DNA of 10,724 bases from Klenkia sp. (GTDB taxonomy: Bacteria; Actinomycetota; Actinomycetes; Mycobacteriales; Geodermatophilaceae), in the NCBI GenBank assembly GCA_025966215.1, contig JAOPVM010000462.1, forward strand, positions 1 to 10,724, given 5' to 3'. Position 1 is the stretch's first letter. The number at the start of each line of letters is the position of its first letter. Position numbers and translations under genes: made by a program. This document shows, piece by piece, positions 1 through 6,647 of this stretch. Below the pieces are notes generated by a model. The model had not been told where the DNA came from. It searched no databases and saw only the letters and a program-made list of their open reading frames with translations.

Positions 1-186
1 GGCACGCCGCTGCCCAGCATCGGCGCGCCGGCCACCCGGGCGCTGCGGGCGGCCGGGCTCACCACCCTGGAGGCCGTCGCCGGGTCCAGCAGGGCCGGGC
101 TGCTGGCGGTGCACGGGGTGGGCCCGATCGCGGTCGCCCGGCTGGCCACCGCACTGGAGGCGGCCGGGCTGGCGTTCGCCGACTGA
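1..186 (+). CDS. Helix-hairpin-helix domain protein, C-terminal part (5' end outside window)
   Basis: An open frame runs from the first base to a TGA at 184-186 and encodes the last 61 residues of a protein. The visible part has two tandem helix-hairpin-helix-like units: LPSIGAPATRALRAAGL, then TTLEAVAGSSRAGLLAVHGVG and a closing helix ending in LATALEAAGL. The LPxIGxPAxRAL and LxxxHGVGPxA patterns resemble the RNA polymerase alpha C-terminal/HhH fold that contacts DNA without sequence specificity. Small actinobacterial proteins of this kind are often only about 65-80 residues, so little may be missing, but no start is visible. The 23-bp gap to the dehydrogenase gene allows co-transcription. 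Role beyond probable nucleic-acid binding is unknown; it could instead be the tail of a larger HhH-containing enzyme. Confidence 0.7.
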   Translation, partial: GTPLPSIGAPATRALRAAGLTTLEAVAGSSRAGLLAVHGVGPIAVARLATALEAAGLAFAD

Positions 187-198
187 CCGTCGCCCGGC

Positions 199-202
199 AG
201 GA
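199..202 (+). promoter_or_regulatory. Ribosome binding site of the UDP-glucose dehydrogenase gene
   Basis: AGGA lies seven bases before the ATG at 210. It supports that start, which also puts the Rossmann motif at the usual N-terminal position. The short ATG at 202 meets a stop after two codons and is not a start. Confidence 0.55.
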
Positions 203-209
203 TGACCCC

Positions 210-1529
210 ATGAAGCTCTCGGTGATCGGCTGCGGCTACCTGGGTGCGGTGCACGCAGCCTCGATGGCCGAGTTGGGTCACGACGTCGTCGGCATCGAGG
301 TCGACGTCCCCAAGGCGGAGCTGCTGGCTGCGGGGCGGGCTCCGTTCCACGAGCCGGGGTTCGAGGAGCTGCTGGGCACCTCGCTGGCCTCGGGCCGGCT
401 GCGGTTCTCCTCCGACGTGGCCGACGCCGCGGGGTCGGCGGTGCACTTCGTGTGCGTGGGGACCCCGCAGAAGCGCGGTGAGTACGCCGCGGACCTGCGG
501 TACGTGGAGTCGGCGGTGGAGTCGCTGCTGGGCGTGCTGGGTGACGGCGAGCTGGTGGTGGGCAAGTCCACGGTCCCGGTGGGGACGGCGGCCCGGCTGG
601 CCGAGCGGGTGGCGCAGGTGGTGCCGGGGGCGACGCTGGTGTGGAACCCGGAGTTCCTGCGGGAGGGCTTCGCCGTCGCCGACACCCTGCACCCGGACCG
701 GTTGGTCTACGGCATCCCGGACGGCCCGGCGGGCGAGCGGGCCCGGGGGGTGCTGGACGAGGTGTACGCGACGATCGTGGCCGCCGGCACCCCGCAGGTG
801 GTGACGGACTACGCGACGGCGGAGATGGTCAAGACCGCCGCGAACAGCTTCCTGGCCACCAAGATCTCCTTCATCAACGCGATGGCCGAGCTGTGCGAGG
901 CGACCGGGGCGGACGTGAAGCAGCTGGCCGATGCGATCGGGTACGACGACCGGATCGGTCGGAAGTTCCTCAACGCCGGGTTGGGGTTCGGTGGAGGGTG
1001 TCTGCCCAAGGACATCCGGGCGTTCATGGCCCGGGCCGGGGAGCTGGGTGCCGATCAGGCGCTGACGTTCCTGCGCGAGGTGGACAACATCAACATGCGC
1101 CGCCGGATCCGGATGGTCGACCTGGCCCGTGAGGTGTGCGACGGCTCGCTGGTCGGGAAGCGGATCGCGGTGCTGGGGGCGGCGTTCAAGCCCGACTCCG
1201 ACGACATCCGGGACTCCCCGGCGCTCAACGTGGCCGCCCAGCTGCAGCTGCAGGGCGCCAGCGTGCGGGTCACCGACCCCGCGGCCGGGGACAACATCCG
1301 CCGCTCGTGGCCGCAGCTGGACGTGGTGGACACCGCCGAGGAGGCCGCCGAACGGGCTGATGCGGTGCTGCTGCTGACCGAGTGGAAGCAGTTCCGCGAG
1401 CTCGACCCGGTCGCCTTCGGTCAGGTCGTGGCGAACAAGCGGGTGCTCGACGGTCGGCAGGCCCTGGACCGGGACGCCTGGGAGGCCGCCGGCTGGTCCT
1501 ACCGGGCGCTGGGACGCCGCGCCGGCTGA
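210..1529 (+). CDS. ugd: UDP-glucose 6-dehydrogenase (UDP-glucose/GDP-mannose dehydrogenase family)
   Basis: The 439-residue protein has the full length and order of the family. An N-terminal NAD-binding Rossmann domain starts with GCGYLG (residues 7-12) and has E30 at the end of the second strand for the ribose. The central dimerisation helix holds the active site, and a C-terminal nucleotide-sugar domain begins near LGAAFKPDSDDIRDSP. Expected catalytic residues are present: T121 in KSTVPVG, E148 in NPEFLREG, K208 and N212 in MVKTAANSF, nucleophile C264 in FGGGCLPKD, and D268. The family oxidises a UDP- or GDP-sugar C6 alcohol to the carboxylate in two NAD-dependent steps, feeding polysaccharide and cell-envelope glycan synthesis. 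UDP-glucose is the likelier substrate, but GDP-mannose or UDP-ManNAc cannot be excluded. No glycan cluster is adjacent; it follows the HhH gene and converges on the lipase gene. Confidence 0.88.
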   Translation: MKLSVIGCGYLGAVHAASMAELGHDVVGIEVDVPKAELLAAGRAPFHEPGFEELLGTSLASGRLRFSSDVADAAGSAVHFVCVGTPQKRGEYAADLRYVESAVESLLGVLGDGELVVGKSTVPVGTAARLAERVAQVVPGATLVWNPEFLREGFAVADTLHPDRLVYGIPDGPAGERARGVLDEVYATIVAAGTPQVVTDYATAEMVKTAANSFLATKISFINAMAELCEATGADVKQLADAIGYDDRIGRKFLNAGLGFGGGCLPKDIRAFMARAGELGADQALTFLREVDNINMRRRIRMVDLAREVCDGSLVGKRIAVLGAAFKPDSDDIRDSPALNVAAQLQLQGASVRVTDPAAGDNIRRSWPQLDVVDTAEEAAERADAVLLLTEWKQFRELDPVAFGQVVANKRVLDGRQALDRDAWEAAGWSYRALGRRAG

Positions 1530-1536
1530 CTCAGCC
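1524..1536. repeat. Palindrome made by two converging stop codons
   Basis: GGCTGA, one C, then TCAGCC form a perfect inverted repeat centred on 1530. Each arm holds the TGA of one converging gene. As RNA only a 4-bp stem with a 5-nt loop could form and no T-run follows, so it is unlikely to be an efficient intrinsic terminator. Confidence 0.5.
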
Positions 1537-2337
1537 CGACAGCCGCCCGCAGTCGGCCGGGCCGAGGGTGACGGGCTGCCCGCCGGCCAGCTCGGCGAGC
1601 ACGATGCCCTGCACGAGGGGGTCCGAGGGCAGCTGGCCGTGCTCGACGGTGGAGTCCGCGCAGACCGACTGCACGGTGAGGTTCAGCGCGCCGTCGAGCT
1701 CGGCGGAGTCCGGCGGGGTGACCGTCTGGTCCACCGTCGTCCAGATCGACACCCAGGTCGGGCCGGTCGGGGTCTCGTCCCCGGCGTTCAGCTCGCGCAG
1801 CAGATCGCTGTCGGTGGTCAGCTGCTGGCAGCCGACCGGGCACTGGTCCGGGGCCAGCTCCGAGCCCAGGTCGGCGACCGTGGTGCCGTGGTGCGGGGAA
1901 CCCAGGGTGAGGATCCGCCGGGCCTGCCCGGCCCCGCCGTCCACGGCCCACAGCCGGGCGATGACGCCCCCGGCCGAGTAGCCCACGACGTCCACGCTGG
2001 TCGCCCCGGTCCGTGCCAGTGCATCGTCCACCGCGGTGCCGAGCACGGCGGCGGCGGCGGTCATGTCCCCGGTGCCCCCGTTCGGCACCTCGACGACGGT
2101 GGCGTCCCGACCGACGGCGTCCAGCCGGTCGGCCAGCGTCTGCAGCGACCCGGTCGACCCGCCGTACCCGGGTACCAGCAGCACCGGGCCCGGCTCGGAC
2201 TGGGAGACCTCGACCGGGTCCTGGGCGGTCAGCCGGGGGACGAGCAGCGCGGCGGTCAGCGCGAGCGCGGCCACGACGACGGCAGCCAGCAGGCCGAGGA
2301 CCAGCCGGCGACGGGCGGGGGAGAGGCTGGCGAACAC
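1531..2337 (-). CDS. Membrane-anchored or secreted lipase/esterase-like alpha/beta hydrolase
   Basis: The 268-residue protein starts with GTG at 2337. A basic stretch (RRR, residues 9-11) precedes one hydrophobic segment at about 12-33, so it is a signal anchor or an uncleaved signal peptide with the enzyme outside the cytoplasm. The hydrolase core shows VPGYGG (55-60, oxyanion-hole region), the nucleophile elbow GYSAGG with S121, and LGSPHHGT (145-152), typical of actinobacterial lipase class 2 enzymes. D203 in VDQTVTPP and H233 in VEHGQLP are the likely triad partners. Four cysteines (166, 170, 226, 263) could form two disulfides, fitting an exported protein. No lipobox is visible. The substrate is probably a lipid or another ester and cannot be read from sequence. 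It is divergent from the phosphatidyltransferase gene across 44 bp. The ribosome binding site is weak, so the exact start is less certain than the fold. Confidence 0.8.
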   Translation of the reverse strand: MFASLSPARRRLVLGLLAAVVVAALALTAALLVPRLTAQDPVEVSQSEPGPVLLVPGYGGSTGSLQTLADRLDAVGRDATVVEVPNGGTGDMTAAAAVLGTAVDDALARTGATSVDVVGYSAGGVIARLWAVDGGAGQARRILTLGSPHHGTTVADLGSELAPDQCPVGCQQLTTDSDLLRELNAGDETPTGPTWVSIWTTVDQTVTPPDSAELDGALNLTVQSVCADSTVEHGQLPSDPLVQGIVLAELAGGQPVTLGPADCGRLSG

Positions 2338-2381
2338 CCCACCACTGTCCCCGCTGTCGACACGCCTGGTGGACTGTGCCG

Positions 2382-3068
2382 GTGTCGTCGTTCCTGACCC
2401 GAGACGAGTACTTCGACGCGTGGTCCGCCTGGCACGGCGGCACCGACCCGCGCGCCAGCGGCATCGTCCGTGGCTGGCTGACCATCGCGTACTCCCTGGC
2501 CCGGGTGCTGTCCGGGCTCTCGCCGCTGCTGGTCACCGCCCTGGGCCTGGTGGTGGCGCTGGCCGCGATCGGTCCGGCCGCCGCCGGCGGGCCGTGGTTG
2601 ATCTCGGCCGGGCTGTTGATCGGGCTGTCGGGCCTGCTGGACTCCCTGGACGGCGCGCTGGCCATCGCCGGCGGGCGGGCCAGCCGGCGGGGGTTCGTGC
2701 TGGACTCCGTCGTCGACCGGCTGACCGAGGTCGCCTACTCACTCGCCCTCTGGGTGGCCGGGGCACCCGGGTGGCTCGTCGTCGCCTTCGGCGCGCTCTG
2801 CTGGCTGCCGGACTACCTGCGCGCCCGGGCCGGGCAGGCCGGGGTCGACGAGACCGGCGCGGTGTCGGTCTGGGAGCGCCCCACCCGGGTGGCGATGGCG
2901 GGGATGACGCTCGGCGGGGCCGGGGTCTCCTCGCTGGTCGGGCTGGCCGAGCCGGTCGTGGTGACCGGCGCGGCCGTCGGGGTGCTGCTCGGCGTGGTCG
3001 GCACCACGCAGCTGGGCCTCCAGCTGCGCAGGGCGCTGGACGGTCCCGGTCCCGTTACGCTCGGGTGA
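2382..3068 (+). CDS. CDP-alcohol phosphatidyltransferase family membrane enzyme
   Basis: This 228-residue polytopic protein has hydrophobic segments near 45-65, 72-90, 115-140, 170-190 and 192-208. The family signature is DSLDG (87-91), A94, G104, D108 and D112, matching D-x2-D-G-x2-A-R-x8-G-x3-D-x3-D except that the arginine after A94 is isoleucine (I95). All four metal-binding or catalytic aspartates remain. WERPTR (164-169) is a further conserved cytoplasmic element. The family swaps CMP from a CDP-linked lipid or alcohol for another alcohol, making phospholipid headgroups or phosphodiester metabolites; the acceptor here is unknown. GTG at 2382 is preferred because GGTGG lies about nine bases upstream; GTG at 2376 (two residues longer) is the alternative. 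The gene stands divergent from the lipase and 80 bp before the adenosine kinase. Confidence 0.8.
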   Translation: MSSFLTRDEYFDAWSAWHGGTDPRASGIVRGWLTIAYSLARVLSGLSPLLVTALGLVVALAAIGPAAAGGPWLISAGLLIGLSGLLDSLDGALAIAGGRASRRGFVLDSVVDRLTEVAYSLALWVAGAPGWLVVAFGALCWLPDYLRARAGQAGVDETGAVSVWERPTRVAMAGMTLGGAGVSSLVGLAEPVVVTGAAVGVLLGVVGTTQLGLQLRRALDGPGPVTLG

Positions 3069-3078
3069 ACCCCGGGGG

Positions 3079-3111
3079 GGCTGCCGAGCAGCCGCCACCG
3101 GGTCCTCCCGG
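3079..3111 (+). other. Two small adjacent inverted repeats in the gap before the adenosine kinase gene
   Basis: The 80-bp gap at 3069-3148 holds GGCTG-CCGAG-CAGCC (3079-3093) and CCGGG-TCCT-CCCGG (3098-3111), each a 5-bp stem. There is no T-run after either, so a terminator is not supported. They could be structure in a leader RNA or chance in very GC-rich DNA. Confidence 0.3.
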
Positions 3112-3137
3112 GTCGTCGTCGGCCCGCACCCCCCTCT

Positions 3138-3141
3138 GGAG
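3138..3141 (+). promoter_or_regulatory. Ribosome binding site that fixes the adenosine kinase start
   Basis: GGAG sits seven bases before GTG 3149. It selects this codon over the very long upstream open frame and over the in-frame GTG at 3161, and it agrees with the N-terminus of M. tuberculosis AdoK. Confidence 0.65.
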
Positions 3142-3148
3142 CCCCACC

Positions 3149-4126
3149 GTGTCCGTCGCCGTGACCGGTTCGATCGCCACCGACCACCTGATGACCTTCC
3201 CGGGCACCTTCACCGAGCAGTTCGTCGAGGGCCAGATGGAGAACGTCTCGCTGTCGTTCCTGGTCGACGACCTGGTCCAGCACCGCGGCGGCGCCGGGGC
3301 CAACATGGCCTACGGCATGGGGCTGCTGGGCCTGACCCCGGTGCTCGTCGGCGCGGTCGGCAACGACTTCGACGACTACGAGGCCTGGCTGAACCGGCAC
3401 GGCGTGGACACCGCCTCGGTGCACTGGTCCGAGCTCAAGCACACCGCCCGGTTCACCTGCACCACCGACTCGGCCAACAACCAGATCGCCTCGTTCTACT
3501 CCGGGGCGATGGCCGAGGCCTCGATGATCGAGCTGGCTCCGGTGGAGAAGCGGGTGGGCACCCTCGACCTGGTCATCGTCGGCCCCAACGACCCCACCGC
3601 GATGGTGCAGCACACCCAGGAGTGCAAGGACCGCGGCTACGCGTTCATGGCCGACCCCTCCCAGCAGCTGGCCTGGGCCGACGGGGCGATGATCCGCACC
3701 CTGGTCGACGGTGCCGAGCTGCTGTTCACCAACGAGTACGAGGCCGCGCTGCTCAAGCAGAAGACCGGCTGGAGCCACGCCGAGGTCCTCGACCGGGTCG
3801 GCACCTGGGTGACCACCCGGGCCGCTGCCGGCGTGCGGGTCGAGCGGGTCGGGGAGGAGACGATCGACGTCATCGCCGTCCCCGAGACCCGCCCCGTGGA
3901 GCCCACCGGCGGCGGCGACGCGCTGCGCGCGGGCTTCGTCGCCGCCCGCCAGTGGGGTCTGTCGCTGGAGCGGGCCACCCAGGTCGGCTCGGCCGTGGCC
4001 ACCGCTGCCGTCGAGGTCGTGGGCACCCAGGAGTACTCACTGCCCCGGGAGTCCTTCCTGCAGCGGTTCGAGGCCGCGTTCGGCGCCGAGGCCGCCGCCG
4101 AGGTGGCCCCGCACCTGCCTGCCTGA
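3149..4126 (+). CDS. adoK: Adenosine kinase, PfkB/ribokinase family (AdoK/CbhK type)
   Basis: The 325-residue protein aligns by eye along its length with M. tuberculosis AdoK (Rv2202c, also called CbhK): VAVTGSIATDHLM at the N-terminus, VSLSFLVDDLV (33-43), HTARFTCTTD (98-107), IASFYSGAMAEA (113-124), ADPSQQLA (168-175), LFTNEYE (192-198) and the catalytic loop ending at D257. The enzyme phosphorylates adenosine to AMP with ATP in the cytosol for purine salvage; the M. tuberculosis type is closer to sugar kinases than to eukaryotic adenosine kinases. Two oddities: the anion-hole motif is EPTGGGDALRAGF rather than DPTGVGDAFRAGF, and the nucleotide-binding stretch reads VTTRAAAGV where M. tuberculosis has VTTLGPKGV. 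D257 is intact, so activity is still expected. A related sugar kinase role is the alternative. It converges on the flavin reductase with three bases between stops. Confidence 0.88.
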   Translation: MSVAVTGSIATDHLMTFPGTFTEQFVEGQMENVSLSFLVDDLVQHRGGAGANMAYGMGLLGLTPVLVGAVGNDFDDYEAWLNRHGVDTASVHWSELKHTARFTCTTDSANNQIASFYSGAMAEASMIELAPVEKRVGTLDLVIVGPNDPTAMVQHTQECKDRGYAFMADPSQQLAWADGAMIRTLVDGAELLFTNEYEAALLKQKTGWSHAEVLDRVGTWVTTRAAAGVRVERVGEETIDVIAVPETRPVEPTGGGDALRAGFVAARQWGLSLERATQVGSAVATAAVEVVGTQEYSLPRESFLQRFEAAFGAEAAAEVAPHLPA

Positions 4127-4129
4127 GGG

Positions 4130-4783
4130 TCAGTCCCCGCGCAGCGCCCGGCCGATCGAGGGGTCCTGCGACCACTGGCTGAAGGGGATCCGCTTGATCT
4201 CCTTCAGCTCCCCGATCGTCGCCCACTCGTTGCCACCCAGACGGGCCAGCGGCTTCAGCTCCTCGATCCGCGGCCGGCCGTCGCGCACCGCGGACTCCCA
4301 GGCCGTGGCGTGCACGACCCGGCCGAAGACGACGGTGCTGTCGCCCAACCGGAGGGTCGAGTGCAGCACGCACTCCAGGCTGACCGGGGACTCCACGACC
4401 CGCTTGGCCGCCACCACCGTGCTGTCCTCCAGCGTCACGCCGGTCTGCTCGGCCTCGTCGTGGTCGGGCGGGAAGTCGGTGCCGGTGGCGTTGACCTGCT
4501 CGAACAGCGCCTCCGGCGTCAGGTTCACGGTGAAGTCCCCGGTCGCCTCGACGTTGTTCAGCGAGTCCTTGCGGCCCACCGAGGTGAACTGCACGATCGG
4601 GGGGTCCACGCAGGCCACGGTGTAGAAGCTGTGCGGGGCCAGGTTGTGCCCGCCGTCGGCGTCCCGGCTGCAGACCCAGGCGATCGGGCGGGGGACGACG
4701 ACGGAGTTCAGCACCCGGTAGAAGGCCCCGGCGCCCATCTCGGCCGGGTCGAAGTGCGTGCGGGCGGGGTCGGGAGTGGTCAC
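4130..4783 (-). CDS. Flavin reductase-like, FMN-binding split-barrel protein
   Basis: With the GTG at 4783 the product is 217 residues. It shows the flavin reductase-like domain: VVPRPIAWVCSRD (29-41), NLAPHSFYTVACVDPPIVQF (47-66, the FMN loop), KDSLNNVEATGDFTVNL (72-88), ESPVSLECVL (131-140) and RLGGNEWATIG (181-191). Members bind FMN in a split barrel; some reduce flavin with NAD(P)H for partner oxygenases, others have unknown substrates. There is no signal peptide, so it is cytosolic. It is the last gene of the leftward operon, 11 nt after the glycosyltransferase stop; a GGTGAG overlapping that stop may serve as a distant ribosome binding site. A redox role for the carotenoid genes upstream is possible but rests on position only. 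Confidence 0.82.
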   Translation of the reverse strand: MTTPDPARTHFDPAEMGAGAFYRVLNSVVVPRPIAWVCSRDADGGHNLAPHSFYTVACVDPPIVQFTSVGRKDSLNNVEATGDFTVNLTPEALFEQVNATGTDFPPDHDEAEQTGVTLEDSTVVAAKRVVESPVSLECVLHSTLRLGDSTVVFGRVVHATAWESAVRDGRPRIEELKPLARLGGNEWATIGELKEIKRIPFSQWSQDPSIGRALRGD

Positions 4784-4794
4784 ACCGCTCAGTC

Positions 4795-5871
4795 TCACCG
4801 CAGCGTCCGGCCCCGCCACTGCAGGGTGCCCCGCCGGCGGCCCAGCACGGAGCCGACCAGCAGCACGTCGAGCAGGACGACCCCCACCGGGTGGGTCAGG
4901 CTGTCGGGCCACACCCGGCCGCCGGTGCGCGACGCGGTGACCGCCCGGCCCAGCACCCCGGCGGCGTAGCCGACCAGTCCGGCCCGGGTCCCGCTCAGCG
5001 GGGGGACGACGTACACCGCTGCCAGCGCGGCCCCGGCCAGCAGGCTGCCCACCGGTGACCCGCCCAGCGCCGACCACAGCGACTTCTCGTAGCCGGCCCG
5101 CAACGGCGCCCAGCCCTCGTACATCCGCGTCGCGGCCAGCGTCGAGCCCTCGACCAGCACACCCCGCCCACCCGAGCGCTTCAGTGCCCGCAGCAGCGCG
5201 ATGTCCTCCAGCACCTCACCGCGCACCGCGCCGTGCCCGCCGGCCCGCTCGTAGGCCTCCCGGCGGACCACCAGGAACTGTCCGTTCGCCGCCGCCAGCG
5301 AGGGCCGGGGGGACCGTTCGGCCAGTCGCAACGGCAGCGTGGTCGCCCACAGCCACTGCTGCAGCGGCTGGACCAGCCGCTCGGCCGGGGTGACCGCCAG
5401 CTGCCGCGGCCAGGGCGAGACCAGGTCCAGCTCGTGCTCGTCGAGCAGCGCCACGGCCGCGGCGACGGCGTGCGGGGCGAGCCGGACGTCGGCGTCGAGG
5501 AAGACCAGCACGTCGACGTCGCCCGCCCCGGCCGCACCCCGGGCGCAGGCGGCCGGCTTGCCCAGCCAGCCCGGCGCCGGCGGTTCGGCGGTGCGGACCT
5601 CGACACCGTGCGAGCGGGCGATCGCGGCCGTGCCGTCGGTGGAGCCGTCGTCGACCACCACGGTCTCCAGCTGCGGCACGCCGGTCTGTGCGGCGACCGT
5701 GGCCAGGCAGCCGCCGAGGGTGGCCTGCTCGTCCCGGGCGGGGACGACGACCCGCACCCGGTGCTGCACCGGCGGCGGGTCGGCCGAGGGGCGACGCAGC
5801 AGTGCGGTGTTGACCACGGCGTGCAGCGCCGAGACCGCGCCGATCCCGGCGAGCACCGCGACCGGCCTCAC
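4795..5871 (-). CDS. Family 2 glycosyltransferase with membrane segments, probably acting on a carotenoid (CruG-like)
   Basis: The 358-residue protein starts at GTG 5871, overlapping the CruF stop by GTGA. An N-terminal hydrophobic helix (about 3-23) precedes a GT-A domain: VVVPARDEQ (41-49), DDGSTDGT (74-81), the metal-binding DAD in FLDADVRL (124-131), NGQFLVVRREAY (196-207), the acceptor-base motif LEDIALLRALK (221-231) and RMYEGW (249-254). Two or more C-terminal membrane segments (about 273-290, 295-311, 326-343) anchor it. The family transfers a sugar from a nucleotide-sugar to a lipid-like acceptor at the inner face of the membrane. Position directly after CruF matches the CruF/CruG pairing known in cyanobacteria, where CruG glycosylates the hydroxyl made by CruF. 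That assignment is context inference; the sugar donor is unknown. The much longer open frame upstream of 5871 is a shadow of the CruF gene. Confidence 0.8.
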   Translation of the reverse strand: MRPVAVLAGIGAVSALHAVVNTALLRRPSADPPPVQHRVRVVVPARDEQATLGGCLATVAAQTGVPQLETVVVDDGSTDGTAAIARSHGVEVRTAEPPAPGWLGKPAACARGAAGAGDVDVLVFLDADVRLAPHAVAAAVALLDEHELDLVSPWPRQLAVTPAERLVQPLQQWLWATTLPLRLAERSPRPSLAAANGQFLVVRREAYERAGGHGAVRGEVLEDIALLRALKRSGGRGVLVEGSTLAATRMYEGWAPLRAGYEKSLWSALGGSPVGSLLAGAALAAVYVVPPLSGTRAGLVGYAAGVLGRAVTASRTGGRVWPDSLTHPVGVVLLDVLLVGSVLGRRRGTLQWRGRTLR

Positions 5872-6647
5872 CGGCGGGTGCGCTGCCGGGCCAGCGCGAC
5901 GAGCACCGGTACGGCCAGCAGGACCCCCCAGACGGCCGACCCGGGCAGGTCGAGGAACGCCGCGTGCGCCAGGGCGCCACCCAGGGTCATCCAGGCCAGC
6001 ACCAGCATCGGGGCGCCGTCGCCGAGCCGGGGGGTGCGGCCGGCGGCGAGGGCGTCCAGGGCGGCCATCGTGACCAGTCCGGCCAGCAGCCAACCGGCCA
6101 GGTTGGTCAGCGGCACGGTGTCGATCCCGGGCAGACCGGGGGAGGGGTGTGCCCAGGTCCAGTAGCCGGCCTGCACGAGCTGGGGGTCCAGCACGACGTC
6201 CCAGGCGGCGAAGACGGCGGCCGCGGTGGCGATCCGACCCAGCCGGTGGGCGGGCACCAGTCGGCGGGCCAGCAGCCAGCTCGGCCAGGCCATCATCAGC
6301 CAGGCCAGCGGCACCAGGAACGGCACGCCGAGCAGCGTCGGGCCCAACGCGTCGGAGTACGTGTAGCTGCCGTAGGGGAACCCGGTGGCCAGCCCCACCG
6401 CCTCGAACAGCACCGAGGCGGCGACGACCACCCCGAGCACGCCGAGTCCGGTGTGCGAACCGCGGGAGAGCCAGGCGTGCGCCACCGACAACGCCGACCC
6501 CAGCAGCACGATGGTCCAGCTGACCACGTCCCGGCCACCGCCCGCGGCCAGCGGGTAGGCGATCGCGGCCAGCACCAGGGCACCGGCCAGCACCCACGGC
6601 AGCCGGGCCGCCGTCGGGTGGGCGGTGCGCTGGTCCAGCGTGGTCAC
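5868..6647 (-). CDS. cruF: Carotenoid 1,2-hydratase-type membrane protein (CruF / DUF422 family)
   Basis: The 259-residue protein starts at GTG 6647 inside the CrtO stop (GTGA overlap). It has about seven hydrophobic segments, starting near 17-35, 42-60, 67-85, 103-128 and 138-155, with more in the C-terminal third. Conserved family elements are FEAVGLATGFPYGSYTYSDALG (81-102), AAWDVVLDPQLVQAGYWTW (147-165) and VPLTNLAGW (178-186), whose acidic and aromatic residues fit carotenoid biosynthesis protein PF04240. Known members add water across the psi end of gamma-carotene-like or bacterioruberin-precursor carotenoids, giving a 1'-hydroxyl (CruF in Deinococcus and cyanobacteria; a bisanhydrobacterioruberin hydratase in haloarchaea). 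It is sandwiched between the CrtO-type gene and the glycosyltransferase with 4-nt overlaps on both sides. The family call is firm; whether the substrate is C40 or C50 is open. Confidence 0.85.
   Translation of the reverse strand: MTTLDQRTAHPTAARLPWVLAGALVLAAIAYPLAAGGGRDVVSWTIVLLGSALSVAHAWLSRGSHTGLGVLGVVVAASVLFEAVGLATGFPYGSYTYSDALGPTLLGVPFLVPLAWLMMAWPSWLLARRLVPAHRLGRIATAAAVFAAWDVVLDPQLVQAGYWTWAHPSPGLPGIDTVPLTNLAGWLLAGLVTMAALDALAAGRTPRLGDGAPMLVLAWMTLGGALAHAAFLDLPGSAVWGVLLAVPVLVALARQRTRR

Noticed and set aside
278..685. Serine- and threonine-rich minus-strand frame inside the UDP-glucose dehydrogenase gene
   Set aside because: It is the expected antisense composition of a GC-rich gene, and the plus-strand frame has a complete family signature.
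3079..3111. Intrinsic terminator after the phosphatidyltransferase gene
   Set aside because: Stems are only 5 bp and no T-run follows, so termination is not supported.
2036..4126. A 696-codon open frame that could look like a fusion of an unknown domain to the adenosine kinase
   Set aside because: The upstream part is arginine- and proline-rich shadow translation over the lipase and phosphatidyltransferase genes. A ribosome binding site and homology place the real start at 3149.
4795..6597. A 600-codon frame suggesting a two-domain glycosyltransferase
   Set aside because: The first 240 or so codons are an off-frame reading of the CruF gene. GTG 5871, overlapping the CruF stop, gives a normal family 2 length.
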